A DNA stretch of 64,000 bases from CAWBLP01 sp963789495. Lineage in GTDB: Bacteria; Pseudomonadota; Alphaproteobacteria; Acetobacterales; Acetobacteraceae. Where the stretch lies: positions 124,001 to 188,000 of the forward strand of contig CAWBLP010000005.1 in NCBI GenBank assembly GCA_963789495.1, written 5' to 3'. Of the stretch, positions 1 to 8,393 are shown piece by piece; the first letter of the stretch is position 1, and every line of letters begins with the position of its first letter. The position numbers and the translations under genes are program-made. The notes under the pieces were generated by a model that was not told the DNA's origin, did no database searches, and worked only from the letters and a program-made list of their open reading frames with translations.

Positions 1-180
1 CTGCTGCACGGGCGCGGTCCGCGATTTCAGCGCCACCACCACGGCATCGGCATCCGGCGGCGGCGTGTCCGCTTCACCCGGTACTCCGATCAGCTGCACA
101 GTGCGCATGCCGCCGCGCACCAGCATGGAGCACAGGTCGGTCGCTCCGGTGAAATCGTCGGCAATAGCGCCTAGCAGCAT
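1..180 (-). CDS. Four-carbon acid sugar kinase, OtnK-like (5' end only)
   Basis: Reading the minus strand from the ATG at 180 gives 60 residues beginning MLLGAIADDFTGATDL, which continue past the window edge. The IADDFTGATDL motif is the N-terminal signature of the DUF1537/OtnK family, ATP-dependent kinases that phosphorylate 3-oxo-tetronates or related four-carbon sugar acids (family knowledge). The start is supported by a GGGAGGAC ribosome-binding site 8 bases upstream. Only the N-terminal substrate-binding region is visible, so the substrate cannot be named. The nearest same-strand gene is the methyltransferase ending at 302, a 121-base gap, so co-transcription is possible but unproven. 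Confidence 0.85.
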   Translation of the reverse strand, partial: MLLGAIADDFTGATDLCSMLVRGGMRTVQLIGVPGEADTPPPDADAVVVALKSRTAPVQQ

Positions 181-301
181 GAGCCAGTCCTCCCGGTAGG
201 AAGCACAGTATGTCGCGGCGCAGGCGGTGCGTGGCAAGCGGGGGGCAGGTTGCCTCGCGGGGCGTGCCGGTGCCGAACTCGCCTCGGCAGCACGACCGGT
301 A

Positions 302-1264
302 TCATTCCACGGGTGATTCGTGCCCTGGCGGCCACCGCAGCGAAGCCAAGTCGTCGTCTAACACCTGTTTCTCCTGCTCGGGTGCAGCCTTGGCCAGCTT
401 CGGATCGAACGACACCAGGAAATCGCAATGACCGATGCGCATGGCGAGCCGTTCGGCTTTCACATCGTCGCGGCGCACGCGTTCCCAGGCGGCGATCTCT
501 CTGCGCCGCCCGGGCATTGCCTCGCGGGCTGCATTGGCGAGGAACGTCAGCATTGCGTGCAGCATGGTCCGCTGCCGCGGCTGGATGGTCCAGTCGGAGC
601 GGGCCGAGCGATAGTCCTGACCAAGTTCCTTGCAGATGTCCTCGGCGACCTTCGGGACGTCCGGGCCAAGCGGGTCCATCGGGGTGGCGTTGCCGACCTG
701 GTCGGCGAGGAAGCCTCTCGCCACCAGCCGATCGCTCAAGCGGCAGGGACGCAGTCGCCAATTTCCCATGACATTGATCGCAGCGTAAAACGGTCGGCGC
801 CCGATCGCGTGCAGCATCTCATCCAGCCAGTCCTCGGAAAACAGATCGAGCAGCGCGCTGCATGTCACCGCGTCGGCGTTGTCGAGCGGCAGCAGCGAGG
901 GCGGATAGGTGAGATCGTGGCCAGCGAGTTCGATGCACCACGCGCCGCGCGGTGTCTCCAGCGTGAGCGACGCTTCGCACTCGTCATGCTGCACGACATA
1001 GCCCAGGCGCCGCGCCCAGGAGGCGGTGGTCCTAAGGCCTTCCTCCATCAGGTCCACGTCATCATCGAGCCAAAGCCAATGCTGTGGTCGCCCAATGATG
1101 GGGGCCAGCCAGCGGAATAGGCTGCCGGTGCCGGCGCCAAGATCCACGAGATTCGGCTCAACCGGCAGCAACCGGGCAAACGCCTGTGCCAGGGGGCGGC
1201 TGCGTGCCTGGGCGTCGAAGCCTTCGCGCAGGGTCAGCCAGGACGAAGTGAAGGGCTTATCCAT
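302..1264 (-). CDS. Class I SAM-dependent methyltransferase
   Basis: This 320-residue protein has a Rossmann SAM-binding motif, DLGAGTGS, at about residues 41-48, followed by an acidic strand LWLDDDVD that fits the ribose-binding loop. The acceptor is unknown. I chose the ATG at 1264, giving MDKPFTSSW, because the fold begins directly there; in-frame starts at 1363 and 1339 would add a low-complexity leader. It is the third gene of a minus-strand run: pterin-synthase-like protein, GT4 glycosyltransferase, methyltransferase. It starts about 120 bases (18 with the longer start) after the glycosyltransferase stop, which suggests all three act on one small molecule (inference). Confidence 0.82.
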   Translation of the reverse strand: MDKPFTSSWLTLREGFDAQARSRPLAQAFARLLPVEPNLVDLGAGTGSLFRWLAPIIGRPQHWLWLDDDVDLMEEGLRTTASWARRLGYVVQHDECEASLTLETPRGAWCIELAGHDLTYPPSLLPLDNADAVTCSALLDLFSEDWLDEMLHAIGRRPFYAAINVMGNWRLRPCRLSDRLVARGFLADQVGNATPMDPLGPDVPKVAEDICKELGQDYRSARSDWTIQPRQRTMLHAMLTFLANAAREAMPGRRREIAAWERVRRDDVKAERLAMRIGHCDFLVSFDPKLAKAAPEQEKQVLDDDLASLRWPPGHESPVE

Positions 1265-1381
1265 GTAACGGCGGGTTCCCTGCTGCTGGCTCGAGCTGCC
1301 ATGCGGAGCCATGATCGTTTCGGCGAACCGAAGGCTGGTCATCGCAATGAGGCCGGCCTGCACACGCCGGTCTGCAGGTCG

Positions 1382-2416
1382 TCAGCCGATGGCCTGCGCA
1401 AATGCCCGCGCCTGGGCATCCCAGTCTGGCAGGGTCTGGCCAATCCGCCACGCGGCATCGGCCATTTCGTGGCGCAGGTCGGTGCAGAAGATTGCTCGGC
1501 GCAGCGCCTTGGAAAGCTGATCGGTCTCGCCGGGCTGGCAGACCAGGCCGGCCTCGGGCGTGACGAGCCCGGCGGCTGCACCACCGGCCGTGACGGCGAC
1601 CGGCACGCCTCGCCGCAATGCCTCCGCGATGGCCATGCCGTAGCCCTCGAACCACGTCGCCAGCGCGAACAGGTCGGTGCGGTGCCACAGTGCCTCGAGC
1701 GCCTGGTCTGATACTTCCCCGGCGAAGCAGACCCGATCCGCGACGCGCAGTTCGTCGGCCAGCGCTGTAAGGGCGCGCGCATGGTCCGGATCATGAGCGG
1801 GCGAGCCGACGATGGTCAGGTGCCAGTCAAGATCGAACAGGCGTGCCAGTGCGCGCAGCAGCACCTCGTAGCCCTTGCGCGGCACCAGCGTGCCGATCGA
1901 CAGGATTTCGCAGCCTGGTCCCCCGGAGCCTGGGCTGCGCGCGGCGGGTCTGGTGCCGGGCATGACCACCGCTATGCGCTGGGGATCGACGCCGAATTCC
2001 TTGGCAAGCCGTTCGGCCGTGGAGTCGCTGGTCACGATCAGCCGATGCAGGTGCCGGAACAGTTGCTGCTCGGTGTCCTGGAGCCAGGTCCGTTCGGCCT
2101 CCGCCAGGCCGGTCTCCAAGGCCGTGGGATGGTGGATCAGGCCGATCGTGCCGCGCGCCCCCAGTGCGTCCTGCATTCCGGCAAAGCCAGGCAGTGCCAG
2201 ACCGTCGATCACCACGCGCGTGCCATCGGCCAGCCTGTCCCATGCCGCGCAGGCGGAGTCTCGCGCTGTCTCATCGCACAGGGGAAACCGGCCCAATAGT
2301 TCTACGACGGTGACGCTGTGTCCATCGTCCCGCAGACCCGCAACCATCCACCGATCGTAGGCGTAGCCTCCGGAAACTTGTGAAAACGGTGCCGGTACGA
2401 CCAGCGAAACATGCAT
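1382..2416 (-). CDS. GT4-family glycosyltransferase
   Basis: A 344-residue GT-B glycosyltransferase. The N-terminal acceptor half starts MHVSLVVPAPFSQVSGGYAYDRWM. The C-terminal donor half carries IGTLVPRKGYEVLLRAL and the EX7E signature EGYGMAIAE near residue 260, both typical of GT4 retaining enzymes that use nucleotide sugars. No membrane segment is apparent, so it is probably cytosolic. Its ATG shares one base with the TGA of the upstream pterin-synthase-like gene (TGATG), which indicates translational coupling. That coupling is the main reason to suspect that the sugar acceptor is the pterin-like product or a derivative; no acceptor is known. Confidence 0.88.
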   Translation of the reverse strand: MHVSLVVPAPFSQVSGGYAYDRWMVAGLRDDGHSVTVVELLGRFPLCDETARDSACAAWDRLADGTRVVIDGLALPGFAGMQDALGARGTIGLIHHPTALETGLAEAERTWLQDTEQQLFRHLHRLIVTSDSTAERLAKEFGVDPQRIAVVMPGTRPAARSPGSGGPGCEILSIGTLVPRKGYEVLLRALARLFDLDWHLTIVGSPAHDPDHARALTALADELRVADRVCFAGEVSDQALEALWHRTDLFALATWFEGYGMAIAEALRRGVPVAVTAGGAAAGLVTPEAGLVCQPGETDQLSKALRRAIFCTDLRHEMADAAWRIGQTLPDWDAQARAFAQAIG

Positions 2417-2817
2417 CAGGCGATCGGTCCTTCGTAAGCCGCCCAGGCGTTCGGGCTCTCGCGCAGCAGGATCTTGAGGTCGCAGACGGCACGCCCACCA
2501 TCGCCGAGCCGTCCGTCGCGACAGGCGGCGGCGAGCAGGCCGTGGATGTAGAACGCCATGTATTCTGTCGTCGTATTGGTGGCCTGAAGCGAGGGATGCT
2601 CGTCGAGGTTACTGTAGTCCACAGTATCGAGGACACGACGCAATTCGGTCTTGGCCAGGCCGATGTCCACCAGTAGTTGCAGCCTGTCCAGCTGCTTCGC
2701 GCGGAACTCGGCTTCCACCTCGAACGTGGCCCCGTGCAGCCGCTGTGCGGGGCCGAACTCGGCGCCCTGAAAACTGTGGGCGATCATGATGTGGTCGCAG
2801 ACTGTGAGACTGAACAT
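2416..2817 (-). CDS. Divergent 6-pyruvoyl-tetrahydropterin / 6-carboxytetrahydropterin synthase-like protein
   Basis: A 133-residue protein of the PTPS/QueD fold, judged from MIAHSFQG, RLHGATFEV, the VDIG strand, NLDEHPSL and NTTTEY (the NPTxE-like pterin anchor). PTPS and QueD enzymes use zinc and a catalytic Cys to convert dihydroneopterin triphosphate. Here His14 and His28 remain, but the second His of the usual HGH is Ala30, and the conserved Cys before it is missing (FGPAQRLHGA). His74 in LDEH may be the general-base His. The chemistry may therefore differ from textbook QueD. No strong ribosome-binding site precedes the ATG at 2817; a longer start at 2889 is possible. It heads the glycosyltransferase-methyltransferase run and is coupled to the glycosyltransferase. 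Confidence 0.82.
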   Translation of the reverse strand: MFSLTVCDHIMIAHSFQGAEFGPAQRLHGATFEVEAEFRAKQLDRLQLLVDIGLAKTELRRVLDTVDYSNLDEHPSLQATNTTTEYMAFYIHGLLAAACRDGRLGDGGRAVCDLKILLRESPNAWAAYEGPIA

Positions 2818-2925
2818 GTGGGAATCGTATACCCGCACCGGACTCCGGGAAAGCCCAACTCGCTTGCCGCGCATGCACAGAACCGGCATTCTTGCTAACT
2901 CGTAATTCCGGAATTCGGGGGAAAC

Positions 2926-3882
2926 GTGATCAAGACCGTACGTGCCATCGCCTGCGCGCTCGCGCTGGCAAACCTGCTGCCGGCGCCTGCCTATGCGCAG
3001 AAAGACACCATCACCTTTGGCTCGACCAATGCCGCTTCCAGCAATTATGCGCTGGCGGTCGCTATGACGAAGGCGATCAAGGCGGAACTGCCGAAGGCCA
3101 ACGTCTCGATGATCGAGACGGGGGCGAGCGTCGACAACATCCGTCGGATGACCAAGAGGGAGATCGATTTCGGCCTGGTCATGGTGGATACCAGCCTCCA
3201 GGCGATGAACGGCGCTGGCCCGTTCAAGGACAAGGCGGTGCCGGATATGGCCGTGCTCTATGTGCACGACGCCTCCGGGCTGCAGTTCTGTGTCCGCGCA
3301 AACTCCGGTGTGAACAATCTGAAGGACCTGGAGGGCAAGAAGTTCAGCGCCGGGATTCGCGGCAGTGGCGCTGAATTGCTGACCCGGCAGATCTTCGCGG
3401 AACTCGGTATCCATCCGAACTGGGTTCCAGGCTCGATTTCGGACGCGATCGAAGGTGTGCAGAACCGCCAGTTGGTCGGCTACGCCAAGTACGGTGTCGG
3501 CACCGGCGGCCTCGATGCCACGATGCGGGAGCTGCTGACCTCCACGCCGATGAAGTTCGTCGGCCTGACCGAGGAGCAGCGCAAGATCATTGCGGCCAAG
3601 GTGAAGGGCGTGGACTTCACGACCATCCCTGCGGACACCATTCCGGGCCAGCCCGCCGCGCTGACACCGCTGGTGTATGGCACCTATTCCACCCGCACCT
3701 CGCTGATGGATGACGCCACCGGCTATGCGATCGCCAAGGCGATCTACGACCATCGGCAGGATCTGATCGACGTATTTCCACACCTGAAGAACTTCGACTT
3801 CAAGGCGGCAGCACTGAAGACCGAGGATCTCGGCCTGAAGCTGCAGCCCGGCGCGAAGAAGTTCTGGGAATCCGTGAAGTGA
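2926..3882 (+). CDS. TAXI-family TRAP transporter solute-binding protein
   Basis: This 318-residue protein has a signal peptide of about 25 residues ending APAYAQ. The mature TAXI-type binding domain starts DTITFGSTNAASSNYALAVAM, with the conserved region ETGASVDNIRRM. TAXI proteins capture organic acids or amino acids such as glutamate in the periplasm and deliver them to a fused TRAP permease (family knowledge); this ligand is unknown. The start is GTG at 2926, preceded by a G-rich ribosome-binding site. The gene is divergent from the pterin-synthase run and is followed 51 bases later by its permease, with a hairpin between them. Confidence 0.92.
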   Translation: MIKTVRAIACALALANLLPAPAYAQKDTITFGSTNAASSNYALAVAMTKAIKAELPKANVSMIETGASVDNIRRMTKREIDFGLVMVDTSLQAMNGAGPFKDKAVPDMAVLYVHDASGLQFCVRANSGVNNLKDLEGKKFSAGIRGSGAELLTRQIFAELGIHPNWVPGSISDAIEGVQNRQLVGYAKYGVGTGGLDATMRELLTSTPMKFVGLTEEQRKIIAAKVKGVDFTTIPADTIPGQPAALTPLVYGTYSTRTSLMDDATGYAIAKAIYDHRQDLIDVFPHLKNFDFKAAALKTEDLGLKLQPGAKKFWESVK

Positions 3883-3891
3883 GGCAGGCTT

Positions 3892-3926
3892 CTCCCTCTC
3901 CCCTTGGTTTCCAAGGGGGAGGGAGG
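3892..3926 (+). promoter_or_regulatory. Intercistronic hairpin covering the permease ribosome-binding site
   Basis: A C/T-rich arm at 3892-3907 pairs with a G-rich arm at 3911-3926 across a 3-base TTT loop. The inner core is CCCCTTGG facing CCAAGGGG. The right arm contains GGGAGG, the likely Shine-Dalgarno sequence of the permease ATG at 3934. Such a stem can protect the upstream binding-protein message and lower translation of the permease, which would set excess binding protein over permease. The structure is read from the sequence; the regulatory effect is inferred. Confidence 0.6.
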
Positions 3927-3933
3927 TAACGCG

Positions 3934-5865
3934 ATGACCGCTCATGCCGATGCGGGCGCCGTTCCCTCCCCTAACCCGCTGCGCTATGCGGTCCAGGCCT
4001 GCCTGGTCGGCTATGCCGCGTTCCATCTCTACACCGCCCTGTTCGGCACCCTGGAGCCGCTGAACCAGCGCGGCCTGTTCATCGGCGGCGGTATTGGCTT
4101 CCTGTTCTTCGGCCTGGCCGCGGATAACTGGCCTCGGTCGCGCTGGGCTGCGTTGCGCGACCTCGCGCTGGGGCTGATCGGCGGCTACGGCGGACTGCAT
4201 GTCACGCTCAGCGCCGAACGACTGATGGACATCATGAATGACCTGACGCCGCTCGACATGACCATGGGCGTGCTGACCATTCTGGTGTCGCTGGAAGCCG
4301 CGCGGCGCACGATCGGGTTGTCGCTGCCGATCATGGCGGTGATCTCACTGTGCTTCTACGTCTGGGGCCACAACCTTATCGGTGGCAACTGGCGCCCGCC
4401 GGCGGTGTCCTTCGAGACCGTGATCTCCACATTGTACGCCTCAACGGGGGGGCTGTTCGGGCTGCTCGCCGATATCGGCACGCGGGTGGTGGCGATCTAT
4501 GTCGTACTGGGCTCGCTGTTGATGGCGTTCGGCGCGGGTGACATCTTCATGCGTGCCGCGACGCTGGTGGCCGGCCGAGCCTTTGGCGGGCCGGCGAAGG
4601 TGGCGGTGGTGACCTCGGCGCTGTTCGGCACCATCTCCGGCTCTGCCGTCGCGAACGTGATGTCGGTGGGTTCGATCACGATCCCGACGATGATGCGAGC
4701 CGGCTATCGCAAGGCGTTCGCCGCGGGGATCGAGGCCACCGCATCGGCCGGCGGGCAGATCATGCCGCCGGTAATGGGCGCCGGAGCGTTCATCATGGCG
4801 GAGCTGCTGAACCTGCCCTACACGACGATCGCGGCGGCTGCTGCAATTCCAGCGATCCTGTATTTCAGCGCGATCTATTTCAGCATCGACTGCTATGCGC
4901 GCGCGAACGGGCTGATGCCTCTGCCGCGCGCCGAAATTCCGCGTGTTCGTGATGTGTTCCTGGCGCGTGACACGCTGACGGCCTTCGGTCCCCTGGTGCT
5001 GCTGGTCTGGCTGTTGGGGATGAACTTCACGCCCACCTTCGCGGGCGGAGCCGCGATCGTGTCGCTGGTCAGTTTCGCCGCGTTGGTCCGGCTTATCGCC
5101 TGCCTGCAGGAGGGCGGCCGGCTGGATCGGGCCGCCGGCGACTTCCTGCGAAAGCTCTGGATTGGCCTGGTGGACGGGGGGAAGAGCGTCGTGATCATTG
5201 CGGCGCTGTTGGCCACCGCCTCACTGCTGGTGGCGGTGCTGTCGGCGTCCGGTCTTGGCGTGAAGTTCTCCCAGTTGCTGCTGGGATTCAGTGGCGAACA
5301 CCTTGTCGGCGTGCTGCTGGTCGCCGCGCTGCTGTGCATTCTGCTGGGTATGGACGTGCCGACCACTGCGTCCTACCTGCTGACCGCCTCGGTGATCGCG
5401 CCGGTGCTGGCCAAGCTGGGCCTCGCCCCGCTGACCGCGCATCTTTACATCTTCTACTTTGCCATCCTGTCGGCGATCACTCCGCCGGTCTGCGCCTCCG
5501 TCTATGCGGCGGCGACGATTGCCGGGGAAAATTTCTGGAAAGTGGCGGGGCAGGCGGTGCGGATCGCCGGTGCGGTATACCTGATCCCATTCATGATGGT
5601 GTATCGGCCGTCATTGCTGCTGAACGGATCGCTGCCCTGGATCGTCTATCATGCGGCGGTGGCCTGGGCGATGGTGGTCGCGATCAGCGGTGGCTCGATC
5701 GGGTTCCTGCTCGGGCCGCTGAACTGGGGAATGCGCATTTATCTCTACCTTGGCGCCGCAGCTCTGTTCTACCCGTCGTTCTACGCCGATGCGATCGGTG
5801 TCGGCATGATCCTGCTCTTCCTGGTGGGGCGGTGGTTCATGCGGCCTGCCCGTGCCGTGGCATGA
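3934..5865 (+). CDS. TRAP transporter fused permease (TAXI type, DctQ-DctM fusion)
   Basis: A 643-residue multi-spanning inner-membrane protein. N-terminal helices correspond to the fused small subunit. The large DctM-like part follows, with conserved stretches such as GTISGSAVANVMSVGSITIP, GGQIMPPVMGAGAFIMAE and the C-terminal MDVPTTASYLLTASVIAPVL. It would move the solute bound by the upstream TAXI protein, driven by an ion gradient. The ATG at 3934 is preferred over an in-frame GTG at 3904 because GGGAGGTAACG precedes it and the earlier codons read through the hairpin. It is the last gene of this two-gene operon and converges on rlmH. Confidence 0.93.
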   Translation: MTAHADAGAVPSPNPLRYAVQACLVGYAAFHLYTALFGTLEPLNQRGLFIGGGIGFLFFGLAADNWPRSRWAALRDLALGLIGGYGGLHVTLSAERLMDIMNDLTPLDMTMGVLTILVSLEAARRTIGLSLPIMAVISLCFYVWGHNLIGGNWRPPAVSFETVISTLYASTGGLFGLLADIGTRVVAIYVVLGSLLMAFGAGDIFMRAATLVAGRAFGGPAKVAVVTSALFGTISGSAVANVMSVGSITIPTMMRAGYRKAFAAGIEATASAGGQIMPPVMGAGAFIMAELLNLPYTTIAAAAAIPAILYFSAIYFSIDCYARANGLMPLPRAEIPRVRDVFLARDTLTAFGPLVLLVWLLGMNFTPTFAGGAAIVSLVSFAALVRLIACLQEGGRLDRAAGDFLRKLWIGLVDGGKSVVIIAALLATASLLVAVLSASGLGVKFSQLLLGFSGEHLVGVLLVAALLCILLGMDVPTTASYLLTASVIAPVLAKLGLAPLTAHLYIFYFAILSAITPPVCASVYAAATIAGENFWKVAGQAVRIAGAVYLIPFMMVYRPSLLLNGSLPWIVYHAAVAWAMVVAISGGSIGFLLGPLNWGMRIYLYLGAAALFYPSFYADAIGVGMILLFLVGRWFMRPARAVA

Positions 5866-5964
5866 TGGCTGATCCGCCTGCCTCCTCACGCCGTGCGACT
5901 TTGGTTCGCGTCGCAGCCGGTCGGGGAGTGGGGCGAGGCGGCGGAGGTCACCCGAGACGGCTGT

Positions 5965-6429
5965 TCAGCCCGGCCGTCCGGCCCGATGATAGGGATGGCC
6001 GGTGGCAATCGCCCGGGCTCGATACAGCTGTTCGGCCAACATCCCCCGCACCAGCAGATGCGGCCATGTCAGCGGTCCGAGTGACAGAACGTGATCGGCG
6101 CGCGCGAGCACCGTGGCGTCCAGCCCCTCGGCGCCGCCGATCGCAAAGCAGACGGGCCGCCCGAGCCCGAGCCAGCGCTCCAGCCGCGTGGACAGGCCGG
6201 CGCTGTCGGGTGCTTCACCGCCCAGGTCGAGCGCCACGAGAAACCCCTGTGCCGGGGCGGTGGCGAGCAATGCAGCGCCTTCACGCCGCTTGATCTCGGC
6301 CGGCGCCCCGCGAGCCTCGGCGATTTCAGTCACAACCAGCGGGGGGCGCAGCCGCCCATTGTAGCGGTTGAACAGGGTGGCCTCCGGCCCGTCGCGCAGG
6401 CGTCCGACGGCAAGCAGGTGCATCACCAT
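5965..6429 (-). CDS. rlmH: 23S rRNA (pseudouridine1915-N3)-methyltransferase RlmH
   Basis: A 154-residue SPOUT methyltransferase, the usual size of RlmH. It begins MVMHLLAVGRLRDGPE, carries the SAM-knot motif FAIGGAEGL, and ends with the family hallmark LYRARAIATGHPYHRAGRPG. RlmH methylates pseudouridine 1915 in helix 69 of 23S rRNA on the assembled 70S ribosome. Another ATG lies two codons in, at 6423. The common partner rsfS is not adjacent: the gene stands alone between the TRAP permease and an M16 peptidase. Confidence 0.93.
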   Translation of the reverse strand: MVMHLLAVGRLRDGPEATLFNRYNGRLRPPLVVTEIAEARGAPAEIKRREGAALLATAPAQGFLVALDLGGEAPDSAGLSTRLERWLGLGRPVCFAIGGAEGLDATVLARADHVLSLGPLTWPHLLVRGMLAEQLYRARAIATGHPYHRAGRPG

Positions 6430-6662
6430 GGCGATCGCGTGCGGTTGCGGCGTTGGATCGCATGCATCCGATCGTTAGTGGTACGGGCCAGGACCGGTGC
6501 CAAGGCCGAACAACCGGGCTTGAGTGAGCTGGCCGCGTGGAGGTCCGCCATTCGATGCAAACCAAACTCCGTATCACCATCATCCGGGGATCATGAGGGC
6601 TGACTTCACCGGGGCGCCCACCCTATATCCTTAACTGCTTGCCTGATCAGGAACCATGCCCA

Positions 6663-7928
6663 GTGACCGACGCCATTCAGCTCACCCGCCTGCCCTCCGG
6701 CCTGACAGTCGTCACGGAACGGATGGAGCGGGTGGAAACCGTTTCGTTCGGCGCCTACGTCGCCACCGGATCCCGCAATGAGCGGACCGAGGAGAATGGG
6801 GTCTCGCATTTCCTCGAGCACATGGCGTTCAAGGGTACGGAACGTCGGACCGCGGCGCAGATCGCCGAGGAGATCGAGGCGGTTGGCGGCCATATCAACG
6901 CCTATACCGCGCGCGAGCAGACCGCGTATTACGTGAAGGTGCTCAAGGAAGACACCGCCCTCGCCGCTGACATCATCGGCGACATCCTGACCCATTCCAC
7001 ATTCGAGCCGGAAGAGCTGGAGCGGGAGCGTGGCGTGATCCTGCAGGAGATCGGCCAGGCGAACGATACCCCGGACGACATCATCTTCGATCATTTCCAG
7101 GAAGCCGCCTTCCCCAGCCAGCCACTCGGCCGCTCCGTCCTCGGCACCGAGGACGGCATCCGTGCGATGCCCCGCACCACCCTGACCGGCTACATGCGCC
7201 GGCATTACCAGGCGGGCAATGTGGTCGTCGCCGCAGCCGGCAGGCTGGAACACGGCGCCATCGTCGATCTGGTGCAGCGCCATTTCAGCGACCTGCCAGG
7301 TGACATGCCGCCGAAGATGGAGGCTGGCCAGTACGGTGGCGGGGAATTCCGTGAGGATCGCGATCTGGACCAGGTCCACATCGTCCTGGGCTTTCCCTCC
7401 ATCGGCTACGGTCACCCGGACTATTACCCGACCCTGCTGCTTTCCACCTTGCTGGGCGGCGGCATGTCGTCTCGGCTGTTTCAGGAGGTGCGGGAAAAGC
7501 GCGGCCTAGTTTATTCCATCTACTCGTTCAGCGCGCCGTACATGGATGGCGGCGTGTTCGGCATCTATGCCGGCACCGGGGAGAGTGAGGCCGAAGAACT
7601 GATGCCGATCACGCTGGAGGAGCTGCGCAAGGTGCAGTCCGAGGTGACTGTGGTCGAGTTGGCACGGGCACGGGCGCAGGTCAAGGCATCGCTGCTGATG
7701 TCGTTGGAGAGCACCGGCAGCCGCTGCGAACAGATCGCCCGCCAGTTGCAAGTGTTCGGCCGGATCATCCCGACCGAGGAGACCGTCGCCAAGCTGAACG
7801 CCGTGACGACCGAGGACATCCAGCGGGCTGCCGCACGACATTTCCACGCCAAGCCGACTCTGGCTGCGCTCGGCCCCGCCAGCCGCGTACCGAAGCTCGC
7901 GGATATCGCCGATAAACTGGCCGCGTAG
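6663..7928 (+). CDS. M16-family zinc peptidase (processing-peptidase-like)
   Basis: A 421-residue M16 metallopeptidase with the inverted zinc motif HFLEH inside GVSHFLEHMAFKGTERRTA, a distal glutamate in ELERERGVILQEIGQ, and the second-half M16 signature GGGMSSRLFQEVREKRGLVY. It matches the single-chain form related to mitochondrial processing peptidase beta, common in alphaproteobacteria. No signal peptide is seen. I prefer the GTG at 6663, reading MTDAIQLTRLPSGLTV, with CAGGAAC about 12 bases upstream; a TTG at 6639 is also in frame. The 233-base gap to the divergent rlmH shows no further gene. Confidence 0.9.
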   Translation: MTDAIQLTRLPSGLTVVTERMERVETVSFGAYVATGSRNERTEENGVSHFLEHMAFKGTERRTAAQIAEEIEAVGGHINAYTAREQTAYYVKVLKEDTALAADIIGDILTHSTFEPEELERERGVILQEIGQANDTPDDIIFDHFQEAAFPSQPLGRSVLGTEDGIRAMPRTTLTGYMRRHYQAGNVVVAAAGRLEHGAIVDLVQRHFSDLPGDMPPKMEAGQYGGGEFREDRDLDQVHIVLGFPSIGYGHPDYYPTLLLSTLLGGGMSSRLFQEVREKRGLVYSIYSFSAPYMDGGVFGIYAGTGESEAEELMPITLEELRKVQSEVTVVELARARAQVKASLLMSLESTGSRCEQIARQLQVFGRIIPTEETVAKLNAVTTEDIQRAAARHFHAKPTLAALGPASRVPKLADIADKLAA

Positions 7929-8061
7929 CACCGGCACGACGCCTCCCGCGCAGCGAGTCGAGAACTCCCGTGGACGCGTGAGCGAGAGGGCCACGGGGAC
8001 GCCGACCGCCCGTCACGATGGGCGCGGATTCATACGCATCAGCACGAGCGAGCCGGATACG

Positions 8062-8166
8062 CCCCGTCGTGACTGGGCTCGACCCTGCCATCTGCCTCGG
8101 AACGACGGGTCGCGCTGCATGCTCGGTCGGGGATAGGTGGCCAGGCCAGGCCCGGCCACGACGGGG
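8062..8166. repeat. Inverted pair of GC-rich intergenic palindromic repeats
   Basis: The interval 7929-8393 has no convincing gene. It contains two related copies in opposite orientation, 8062-8096 and 8132-8166. Each begins (or, inverted, ends) with CCCCGTCGTG, followed by a degenerate CCGGGC..GGCC core. Folded together they give a long stem. A partial relative, starting CCCGTCATGGCCGG, occurs near 57480. Short repeats of this kind scattered between genes are common in alphaproteobacteria (general knowledge). No function is assigned. Confidence 0.55.
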
Positions 8167-8347
8167 GCTGGGTGGCTCGCATGCCGCGTCTCGCTCTATC
8201 TCAACGCCCATGGGCGCAGACCCTGGCTGCGTCAGCTATCCCCACATGTCGGGGGCTAGGCTCCAGCGCCCACGACCACTCGCGCGACCGTCTATTGCCC
8301 GACTGCAATCACACCGGGCGTGACCGGCTGCCTGTTGCCTGGCTGTG

Positions 8348-8360
8348 GTATACATTATAC
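8348..8360. promoter_or_regulatory. Candidate GntR operator overlapping a promoter
   Basis: The sequence GTATACATTATAC is a perfect inverted repeat (GTATA, 3-base spacer, TATAC) 34 bases upstream of the GntR start. Short palindromes of the TGTATACA type are typical operators of FCD-type GntR regulators, so self-regulation and control of the downstream oxalate genes is likely. TTGCCT at 8335-8340 and the T/A-rich palindrome could serve as -35 and -10 elements, which would place the operator over the promoter. The match is visible; the function is inferred. Confidence 0.5.
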
Positions 8361-8393
8361 AAACGCCCCGAAAGCCGCTGTCGGAGGAGCCGC

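Noticed and set aside
2818..4200. Long minus-strand open frame continuing upstream of the pterin-synthase-like gene to 4200
   Set aside because: The extension is antisense to the TAXI binding protein and permease, has Arg/Gln/His-rich shadow composition, and the family N-terminus is at 2817.
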